Below, in pieces: positions 58,030 to 64,000 of a DNA stretch of 64,000 nt. The stretch lies in assembly GCA_963839955.1 (NCBI GenBank), contig CAWIXB010000001.1, forward strand, positions 2,356,001-2,420,000. Direction: 5' to 3'. The DNA comes from CAWIXB01 sp963839955. GTDB taxonomy: Bacteria; Actinomycetota; Actinomycetes; JACCUZ01. Position 1 is the stretch's first letter. Each line of letters starts with the position of its first letter. The position numbers and the translations under genes are program-made. Below the pieces are notes generated by a model. That model ran no database searches, was not told where the DNA came from, and saw nothing but the letters and a program-made list of their open reading frames with translations.

Positions 58030-59808
58030 GTGCCGCAGCTGCGCCTCGCACTTGCCCAGACCGATCCTGTCGTCGGTGACCTTCGGGGCAACGCCGACCA
58101 GGTCCTGCGCTGGGCGGGCTACGCGGCCGAGCAGGGGGCCCACCTGGTCGCGTTCCCCGAGATGGCGCTGACGGGCTACCCGGTCGAAGACCTGGCACTG
58201 CGACGGTCGTTCGTCGATGCCTCGCGCATCGCCGTACGCGATGTGGCCGCCCGTCTCCAGCAGGCCGGGCTCGGCGAGCTGCTCGTCGTCCTCGGCTACC
58301 TCGACGGGGCCCCGGACGCCATGCCCGTGCTCGGCCGGCCGGCGGGCGCCCCCCAGAACGCCCTCGCCCTCCTGCATCACGGCGAGGTCGTGGGCCGCTA
58401 TGCCAAGCACCACCTGCCCAACTACGGCGTCTTCGACGAGTTCCGCTACTTCGTGCCCGGCTCGTCCCTCACGGTCGCGCGCGTCGGAGGTGTCGACGTG
58501 TCGTTCGTGATCTGCGAGGACATCTGGCAGGAGGGCGGACCCGTCGCCGTCACCCGCGAGTCCGACGCCGGTTTGCTCGTCGTGGTCAACGCCTCGCCGT
58601 ACGAGCGCGCCAAGGACGACACCCGCCTCGACCTGGTCCGGCGGCGGGCGAGCGACGCCGGGTGCGCGCTCGCCTACGTCAACATGGTCGGCGGCCAGGA
58701 CGAGCTCATCTTCGACGGCGACTCGATCGTCGTCGACCGCGACGGCGCCGTGCTCGCCCGCGCACCGCAGTTCGAGGAGGGCTGTCTCGTCGTCGACCTC
58801 GACCTGCCGGCCGGGGTCGACGGCAGCACAGCCGCACAGTCCGCGGGCGGCATGGCCATCGAGCGGGTCGTCGTCTCGGCCGAGCCGGTCACGGCCTACG
58901 AACCGATCGCCGCGGGCCTGGCCCCCCGTCTCGACGACGACGCTGAGGTCTACGGCGCGCTCGTCCTCGGGTTGCGTGACTACGTCGCCAAGAACGGCTT
59001 CCGCACCGTCGTGCTCGGCCTCTCCGGCGGCATCGACTCGGCGCTGACCGCCGTCATCGCATGCGACGCCGTCGGCGCCGACAACGTCCACGGCGTGTCG
59101 ATGCCGAGCGACTACTCCTCCGCGCACTCGCGCGACGATGCCGCCGACCTCGCCGAGCGCACCGGTCTGCGCTATCGCACCGTCGAGATCGCGCCCATGG
59201 TCGAGACGTTCCTGTCCCACCTCGACCTCACCGGGCTGGCGGAGGAGAACCTGCAGGCGCGGGTGCGCGGCACGACGCTCATGGGCCTGTCCAACCAGGA
59301 GGGGCACCTGGTGCTCGCGACCGGCAACAAGTCCGAGCTCGCCGTCGGCTACTCCACTCTGTACGGCGACTCGGTCGGTGGCTTCGCGCCGCTCAAGGAC
59401 GTGCCCAAGACCCTGGTGTGGTCGCTGGCCCGCTGGCGGAACAAGGACGCCGAGTCGCGGAGTGAGACGCCGCCCGTGCCCGAGAGCTCGATCAGCAAGG
59501 AGCCGTCCGCCGAGCTGCGACCCGGCCAACGCGACAGCGACTCGCTCCCGCCCTATGACCTGCTCGACGTCGTCCTCGACGACTACGTCGAGCACGACCG
59601 CGGCTCGCGCGAGCTCGTCGAGGCTGGCTTCGACCGTGAGCTGGTCGAGCGGGTGCTGCGGCTCACGGACACCGCGGAGTACAAGCGGCGACAGTATCCG
59701 CCTGGGCCCAAGATCTCGCTCAAGGCGTTCGGGCGCGACCGGCGCCTGCCCATCACCAACCGCTGGCGCGAGCACGACGCGACCCGGGAGCCGGACGTCG
59801 AGGGGTGA
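58030..59808 (+). CDS. nadE: Glutamine-dependent NAD+ synthetase
   Basis: 592 residues from a GTG 37 nt after the GGDEF-EAL stop. An N-terminal nitrilase-like glutaminase has the Glu-Lys-Cys triad at E44 (AFPEMALTG), K126 (YAKHHLP) and C162 (ICEDIW). The C-terminal synthetase has the PP-loop SGGIDS near 333-338. It amidates NaAD using glutamine-derived ammonia. Normal length for the fused form. Confidence 0.96.
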   Translation: MPQLRLALAQTDPVVGDLRGNADQVLRWAGYAAEQGAHLVAFPEMALTGYPVEDLALRRSFVDASRIAVRDVAARLQQAGLGELLVVLGYLDGAPDAMPVLGRPAGAPQNALALLHHGEVVGRYAKHHLPNYGVFDEFRYFVPGSSLTVARVGGVDVSFVICEDIWQEGGPVAVTRESDAGLLVVVNASPYERAKDDTRLDLVRRRASDAGCALAYVNMVGGQDELIFDGDSIVVDRDGAVLARAPQFEEGCLVVDLDLPAGVDGSTAAQSAGGMAIERVVVSAEPVTAYEPIAAGLAPRLDDDAEVYGALVLGLRDYVAKNGFRTVVLGLSGGIDSALTAVIACDAVGADNVHGVSMPSDYSSAHSRDDAADLAERTGLRYRTVEIAPMVETFLSHLDLTGLAEENLQARVRGTTLMGLSNQEGHLVLATGNKSELAVGYSTLYGDSVGGFAPLKDVPKTLVWSLARWRNKDAESRSETPPVPESSISKEPSAELRPGQRDSDSLPPYDLLDVVLDDYVEHDRGSRELVEAGFDRELVERVLRLTDTAEYKRRQYPPGPKISLKAFGRDRRLPITNRWREHDATREPDVEG

Positions 59809-59909
59809 CCCGTGTCACCGGCGCCCTGTCGGCCGGCGAGGGCGGCATGGGACGATGGGGTGTACGTCCGGGGACTCCGTGAGGGAGCCTCGAGACCAGG
59901 GAGGTCCAC

Positions 59910-60788
59910 GTGACTGAGTCCACCACCCCTGCATCCGAGTCGAGCGCGCCCTACGGCAGCGGCCCGACGGCAGCCAGTGGCGGGGCGCCGGGCAAGCGGG
60001 TGCGCATCCACCACCTGCGGGCCATGAAGGAGCGCGGAGAGCGCTTCGCGATGCTCACCGCCTACGAGCAGTTCGCGGCCGAGATCTTCGACGAGGCCGG
60101 CATCCCGGTCCTGCTCGTCGGCGACTCCGCCGCCAACAACGTGCTGGGCTACGAGACGACACTGCCCGTGACCGTCGACGAGCTGCTGCCACTGGTGCGC
60201 GCCGTCTCGCGGAGTGCGCACCGGGCCCTCGTCGTGGCCGATCTGCCGTTCGGTGCCTACCAGTCCTCGCCGGTCCAGGCGCTGGAGAGCGCCGTCCGCT
60301 TCATGAAGGAGGGCGGGGCCCACGCGGTCAAGCTCGAGGGCGGCGCGCACGTCGTGCCCCACGTCGAGCAGCTCGTGACCGCGGGCATCCCGGTGATGGC
60401 CCACATCGGGTTCACCCCGCAGAGCGAGCACGGCCTCGGCGGCTACCGCATCCAGGGCCGCGGCGAGGGAGGCGACGAGCTCGTCAAGCACGCGCTGGCC
60501 CTCGAGGCGGCCGGCGCGTTCGCGGTCGTCCTCGAGATGGTGCCCGCCGACGTGGCCGCCCGCGTCACCGCCGAGCTGGTCGTCCCCACCATCGGCATCG
60601 GCGCCGGTGCCGAGTGCGACGGGCAGGTCCTCGTCTGGCAGGACATGGCGGGCCTGCGGCGCCAGCCACTACCACGCTTCGTCAAGCAGTACGCCGACCT
60701 GCGCACGGTGCTCGGCGACGCAGCCCGCACGTTCGCCACCGAGGTGGCCGGCGGCGACTACCCCGGCCCTGAGCACAGCTACACCTAG
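59910..60788 (+). CDS. panB: 3-methyl-2-oxobutanoate hydroxymethyltransferase
   Basis: 292 residues from a GTG with GGGAGG upstream. A Ser/Thr/Gly-rich leader of about 30 residues precedes the PanB fold: MLTAYEQFAAEIFDEAG near residue 47, LLVGDSAANNVLGYETTLPVT (Mg-binding Asp), VKLEGG near 140 and VPTIGIGAGAECDGQVLVWQDMAGL near 228. It makes ketopantoate for pantothenate. Its stop overlaps the convergent receptor-like gene by 4 nt. Confidence 0.94.
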   Translation: MTESTTPASESSAPYGSGPTAASGGAPGKRVRIHHLRAMKERGERFAMLTAYEQFAAEIFDEAGIPVLLVGDSAANNVLGYETTLPVTVDELLPLVRAVSRSAHRALVVADLPFGAYQSSPVQALESAVRFMKEGGAHAVKLEGGAHVVPHVEQLVTAGIPVMAHIGFTPQSEHGLGGYRIQGRGEGGDELVKHALALEAAGAFAVVLEMVPADVAARVTAELVVPTIGIGAGAECDGQVLVWQDMAGLRRQPLPRFVKQYADLRTVLGDAARTFATEVAGGDYPGPEHSYT

Positions 60789-61570
60789 ACGGACAGCGCC
60801 TCAGCAAGCGTGGCCCTTGCCCCGACGAGCGACGGGCCGTACCACGTCAGCAGCCGGCCCGACACGCACACGACGGGGACGCCCCACGCGCCGAACACCT
60901 CGTCGCCCTCCTCGGGGGTGAACGCGTAAGGCTCATCCGGGAGGACCACGAGGTCGACACCGGTCTTCCGGACGTCGTCGAGTGCAACCCGCGGGTAGCG
61001 CTCCTCGTGCTCCGACAGCACGTGGTCGACGCCCAGACGGGCCAGCACGTCGCCTGCGAAGGTGTCGCGTCCCAACCACATCCAGGGCCGGCGCCAGATG
61101 GGCACTGCCGCCCGCCGGCGAGGCCCGTCGTACGCGGGCGTCCATTCCTCCTCCCCCAGCCGGAGCCATGAAGGGACTGCCGCACCGCAGGCGGCGAGCA
61201 TCCGGCGCAGCGAGCGCAGCGCCTCCGGCACCGTGCGAGGTGCGGTGACCCAGACGGCGATGCCAGCGGCACGCAGCGCCTCGATGTCGGCGGGCCGGTT
61301 CTCCTCCTCGTTCGCCAGCACCAGGTCAGGAGCGAGGCTCACGACGGCGTCGACATCGGGGTTCTTGGTGCCGCGGACCCTAGTGACGTCGAGGTCGCGG
61401 GGCTCGGTGCACCAGTCGGTCGCGCCCACCAGCAACCGCGGGGACGTCGCAGCGACGGCTTCGGTGAGTGACGGGACAAGGGAGACAACGCGGCGTACCG
61501 GCTGCGACACGGTCACCTCGGTGCCCAGATCGTCCGTGGAGGCGTCGCGGCCGGCGCTGTCGGCGGGCAC
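60785..61570 (-). CDS. Orphan helical-backbone metal (cobalamin-like) receptor protein
   Basis: 261 residues from a GTG 1 nt after the npdG stop (starts at 61516 or 61510 are alternatives). The BtuF/FecB-type fold: RRVVSLVPSLTEAVAAT near residue 26, VRGTKNPDVDAVVSLAPDLVLANEEENR near 63 and a C-terminal lobe with GVDLVVLPDEPYAFTPEE. There is no signal peptide or lipobox and no ABC genes adjacent, so it is likely cytoplasmic. It resembles uncharacterised actinobacterial 'cobalamin-binding' proteins. Ligand unknown. Confidence 0.8.
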   Translation of the reverse strand: MPADSAGRDASTDDLGTEVTVSQPVRRVVSLVPSLTEAVAATSPRLLVGATDWCTEPRDLDVTRVRGTKNPDVDAVVSLAPDLVLANEEENRPADIEALRAAGIAVWVTAPRTVPEALRSLRRMLAACGAAVPSWLRLGEEEWTPAYDGPRRRAAVPIWRRPWMWLGRDTFAGDVLARLGVDHVLSEHEERYPRVALDDVRKTGVDLVVLPDEPYAFTPEEGDEVFGAWGVPVVCVSGRLLTWYGPSLVGARATLAEALSV

Positions 61571-61571
61571 G

Positions 61572-62240
61572 TCAGAGGTCGGTGACACGCACGCCCGCGT
61601 GCGCCTTGTAGCGCCGGTTGACGGAGATGAGGTTCGCGGTGAGCCCTTCGACCTGTCGGGCGTTGCGCAGGCGCCCCGCGTAGACGCCGCGGACCCCTGG
61701 CACACGCTCGGCCAGGTCCTGCACGAGGTCGGTGGCCGCGCGGTCGTCGCCGAGCACCAGGATGTCGGTGTCGACGGTCTCGCGGGTCTCGTCGAGCAGC
61801 TGCACGGAAGAGACGTGGTGGAAGGCGCCGACGACGGTGCTGCCCGGCAGCAGGGCGGCGGCCTGCTGGCAGGCACTGCCCTCGGGCACGTCGAGGACGA
61901 ACGCGCCCTGCTTGTCGAAGCCCAGCGGGTTGACGCAGTCGACGACGACCTTGCCCACCAGGACGTCGCGCAGGGACGCGAGCAGCGCCTCGTGCCCCTC
62001 CCAGGGGACGGCCGCGATGACGACGTCCGACTCGCGCGCACACGTCTCGTTGTCCGCGCCGCGTACGCCCTCGGGAAGCGCCGCGGCCGCTGCCAGCGCA
62101 CGAGCTGCGTCACGCGAACCCAGAACGACGTCCACGCCGGCAAGCGCGAAACGGCGGGCCAGACCACGGCCCTGGTCGCCGGTGCCCCCGAGAAAGCCGA
62201 CGGTGCCGGAGAAAGGCGTCGCGTCGAGGGACTCGCTCAT
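61572..62240 (-). CDS. npdG: F420H2:NADP oxidoreductase (NpdG/Fno)
   Basis: 222 residues. NADPH-binding GFLGGTGDQGRGLARR near residue 15 and LGSRD with basic residues for the 2'-phosphate; the F420-contact segment DCVNPLGFD near 101, then AFHHVSSVQLLD near 138 and a C-terminal LRNARQVEGLTANLISVNRRYKAHAGVRVT. It exchanges reducing equivalents between NADPH and F420. Coupled to the receptor-like gene 1 nt downstream. Confidence 0.92.
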   Translation of the reverse strand: MSESLDATPFSGTVGFLGGTGDQGRGLARRFALAGVDVVLGSRDAARALAAAAALPEGVRGADNETCARESDVVIAAVPWEGHEALLASLRDVLVGKVVVDCVNPLGFDKQGAFVLDVPEGSACQQAAALLPGSTVVGAFHHVSSVQLLDETRETVDTDILVLGDDRAATDLVQDLAERVPGVRGVYAGRLRNARQVEGLTANLISVNRRYKAHAGVRVTDL

Positions 62241-62285
62241 GTGTTGATCCTGTCAGGACGTCACGGCAGGAGGCAGCATGGGCCC

Positions 62286-62903
62286 ATGGACGCCGAACGC
62301 GTGCACATGCTGCGGGAACTCCTGGCCGGCACCGGTTGGGCGGAGCGGACCCGTGGCTTTGCCCGCAGCCTGCGCCGCGCCAACCACGCGCCCGGGGGCC
62401 TACTCCTTGTCGGCACACCGCAGGAGGAGCCGTGGCATCTCGCGGCGCACCTCGACGACGAGGCGCGGTTCTCGAGCATCCCGGAGCTCTCGCCGACGTT
62501 GGTGCGCTGGTCGCCGCCCGCGGGAGCGCCGCCACACCTCTCCGTTGGTCTCGAGCGGCTGGAGAAGGCGTCCCGGAAAGAGACGCTGTTCGTCGTCGCG
62601 CCCGACGCCCCGCCAGAGCAGCTCTTGGAGCGCGTCGCGGATGCAAAACGCATCGGAGCGACGATCCTGTCCATCGACGAGGGTGATGACGAGCTGGCGG
62701 CGCTCGCGCACGAGCGGTTGGTCGTACCAACCGACTCGAGGCTGTCGGTGGCGACGCCAGAGCTGTCCATGCCGACCGTCGACATGGACGCGGTGCAGCA
62801 CTTGGTGAGTGTCGCGGCCGGTGAATCGTCGGGCCCGACGTCGTTCCGCGAGCGGCTCGCGCGACTCCTCGAGAACATCAGCGGACCCGCGCCAAAGCAC
62901 TGA
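62286..62903 (+). CDS. Hypothetical protein (205 aa)
   Basis: ATG at 62286 with AGGAGG 12 nt upstream, a long but usable spacing (an ATG at 62278 is out of frame). The sequence has an alpha/beta feel (LLLVGTPQEEPWHLAAHLDDEARF; TLFVVAPDAPPEQLLERVADAKRIGATILSIDEGDDE) resembling a small nucleotide- or sugar-isomerase-like fold, but no motif is decisive. No signal peptide or helix. Divergent from npdG. Confidence 0.75.
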   Translation: MDAERVHMLRELLAGTGWAERTRGFARSLRRANHAPGGLLLVGTPQEEPWHLAAHLDDEARFSSIPELSPTLVRWSPPAGAPPHLSVGLERLEKASRKETLFVVAPDAPPEQLLERVADAKRIGATILSIDEGDDELAALAHERLVVPTDSRLSVATPELSMPTVDMDAVQHLVSVAAGESSGPTSFRERLARLLENISGPAPKH

Positions 62904-63348
62904 TGTGTGTCCGTTTCGCGCGCGACACGGCGCGTCGCGGAAAAAACTTTTGGGCAGTTTTGCAGGTGCGAATTGACGTCCGACGGCCGTCGCGACACCG
63001 TTCCCGGCACTACTCGCCGCCGAAGCAGCGATCATCGGTCAGGACTACGTGCTTAGTGCCACCCGTTTCGTGCACGTGCTTGATTGCGTTGATGCACAAC
63101 GATTATCAACGCGTCGATGACACCCGAGAACTCGTCGGCACGCGTCCGAAACACCTGTCACGTCATCGTGAACGCACACAATTCCCGCGACGACGACGGT
63201 CGCAACGACGTCGACACCGACGTTCGCAACGCGACGGCTTGAAAAATCCGCTGTGCGAAATGCTGGTAACCGCCGCGGCATAGTGCGATCTTTTTGAGTA
63301 ACGAACGTCCACCACCGGGTGAGACGTTACGGAAATCAGGAGGCGCGT
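62904..63348. other. 445-nt non-coding, lower-GC region upstream of the histone-like gene
   Basis: No gene is supported here. It contains A/T-rich patches unusual for this window (AAAAAACTTTT near 62941-62951 and CTTGAAAAAT near 63238). It likely holds the promoter and 5' leader of the histone-like gene, whose AGGAGG (63338-63343) is clear. Short ORFs inside lack ribosome binding sites and are rejected. Confidence 0.6.
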
Positions 63349-63849
63349 GTGCCGACCGAACAGGACGAAGCCAAGAAGGTGACTCAAGCAGCAGCTGGCT
63401 CGGGTCGCAAGACCGCAACGGCCCGGACTGCGAAGAAGACGGCTCGCAAGTCGGCCAAGAAGTCGCCAGCCAAGCGGGCGACGGCGGCCAAGAAGTCGAC
63501 GGCCAGGAAGTCCACGGCAAAGCGCACGGCCAAGAAGGCCACGCGCAAGACCGCCGCCAAGCGGTCCACCGCAAAGCGCACGGCCAAGAAGGCCACGCGC
63601 AAGACCGCCAAGCGGGCTACCGCGGCCAAGAAGTCGACGGCCAGGAAGTCCACGGCAAAGCGCACGGCCAAGAAGGCCACGCGCAAGACCGCCGCCAAGC
63701 GGTCCACCGCAAAGCGCACGGCCAAGAAGGGCACGCGGAAGACCGCCGCCCGCAAGGCGCCGGCTCGCAAGTCGACCGCTCGTAAGTCGCCGGCCCGCAA
63801 GTCGGCCGCACGCAAGACGACGGCGCGCAAGCGGACAGCCAAGCGCTGA
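63349..63849 (+). CDS. Histone H1-like Lys/Ala/Arg-rich DNA-binding protein
   Basis: 166 residues from a GTG 5 nt after AGGAGG. After about 25 residues (PTEQDEAKKVTQAAAG), the rest is Lys/Ala/Arg/Thr repeats such as AKKATRKTAAKRSTAKRTAK and ARKSTARKSPARK, like bacterial HctB/HupB tails and histone H1. It should bind DNA non-specifically and compact the nucleoid. A 46-residue segment is duplicated, so copy number may vary between strains. Confidence 0.85.
   Translation: MPTEQDEAKKVTQAAAGSGRKTATARTAKKTARKSAKKSPAKRATAAKKSTARKSTAKRTAKKATRKTAAKRSTAKRTAKKATRKTAKRATAAKKSTARKSTAKRTAKKATRKTAAKRSTAKRTAKKGTRKTAARKAPARKSTARKSPARKSAARKTTARKRTAKR
63469..63744 (+). repeat. 138-bp tandem duplication in the histone-like gene
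   Basis: Copy A 63469-63606 and copy B 63607-63744 are nearly identical (46 codons each) and in frame, with few mismatches at the start and end. Each copy contains shorter internal repeats (KRTAKKATRKTA twice). Confidence 0.9.
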
Positions 63850-63870
63850 GCCAGACCGGCTGATTCACGG

Positions 63871-63903
63871 CTGAGGGCCGCCCTTGTCCGGGGCGGCCCT
63901 CAG
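63871..63903. terminator. Intrinsic terminator after the histone-like gene
   Basis: CTGAGGGCCGCCC (63871-63883) pairs with GGGCGGCCCTCAG (63891-63903), a 13-bp perfect stem with a 7-nt loop, followed by a T-rich TCGTTTC. It can serve the convergent gene at the right edge as well. Confidence 0.85.
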
Positions 63904-63917
63904 TCGTTTCTGAATTC

Positions 63918-64000
63918 TCAGTCGTCATTCCAGCGAGGGTCCTTGTCCCACTGCTCCGTGCGCTCGGCTGCGTGCTGGATCGCGCGCTCGGCCTCCTCCC
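63918..64000 (-). CDS. 3' end of a minus-strand gene (partial)
   Basis: An open minus-strand frame enters from the right edge and stops at TGA 63920-63918. The visible C-terminus is charged (EEAERAIQHAAERTEQW, then DKDPRWNDD). No family can be assigned from 26 residues. Confidence 0.45.
   Translation of the reverse strand, partial: EEAERAIQHAAERTEQWDKDPRWNDD

Noticed and set aside
62903..63283. 126-codon plus-strand ORF before the histone-like gene
   Set aside because: No ribosome binding site, unusual composition and no recognisable domain.
1..64000. tRNA, rRNA, insertion sequences, prophage
   Set aside because: None recognised by eye, though a covariance-model scan was not possible.

Overview
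The window is a 64 kb piece of a very GC-rich actinobacterial chromosome. It has the actinobacterial bc1/aa3 respiratory genes (long QcrB, CtaF), GlnR/GlnE nitrogen control, an F420-dependent reductase, a PspA-PspAA-HtpX-PspAB operon and many promoters that appear leaderless. From memory, the gene order follows the Mycobacterium tuberculosis stretch from qcrA to panB: qcr, cta, an adenosine-kinase-like gene, erpA, glycerate kinase, cobT, gcvT, aminopeptidase, E2, lipB, lipA, DUF4191, RDD, glnA1, glnE, glnA2, panB. The insertions look like Nocardioidaceae or relatives. The family assignment is an inference, not a measurement.

Layout. 1-9.3 kb: the end of the bc1 complex (qcrA, qcrB), an SDR/DUF2867 protein, a photolyase, an L,D-transpeptidase and ctaC-ctaD-ctaF. 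9.5-14.6 kb: aat, a PfkB-family kinase, a membrane-anchored unknown, erpA and glycerate kinase. 14.6-15.6 kb: a VOC protein whose tail is encoded by a hexanucleotide array, then a non-coding block with a 62-bp repeat family in inverted orientation. 15.6-18.2 kb: the PspA membrane-stress operon. 20.2-27.5 kb: a cobalamin-riboswitch operon with a frameshifted surface protein with an alpha-barrel (prenyltransferase-repeat) look, a second secreted protein, ECF T, A and S components, and cobT. The first two proteins together resemble the two halves of animal transcobalamin.

27.5-43.9 kb: PI-PLC-like protein, shikimate-kinase-like protein, gcvT, aminopeptidase, lipoamide metabolism (lpdA, E2, lipB, lipA), a receptor Ser/Thr kinase, peptidase E, an oxidoreductase, and DUF4191/RDD membrane proteins. 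44-55 kb: nitrogen assimilation. glnA carries a four-half-site GlnR operator upstream, and a tight glnA2-amidotransferase-glnE-MFS operon runs on the opposite strand. An apparently acquired patch (RTX-repeat protein, small protein, CapK-like ligase) lies between them. 55.2-58 kb: a 38-residue ORF of four TPGGAWH repeats, then a GGDEF-EAL protein. 58-64 kb: nadE, panB, an orphan metal/cobalamin receptor-like protein, an F420:NADPH oxidoreductase, an unknown, and a histone-H1-like Lys/Ala-repeat protein.

The most novel-looking element is the peptide gene at 55194-55310. It has a strong ribosome binding site, and its four 21-bp repeats differ only at synonymous positions, so selection acts on the peptide. 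No maturation enzyme is adjacent. Also worth attention are the transcobalamin-like cobalamin capture operon and the inverted 62-bp repeat family. No rRNA, tRNA, insertion sequence, phage or CRISPR array was recognised.
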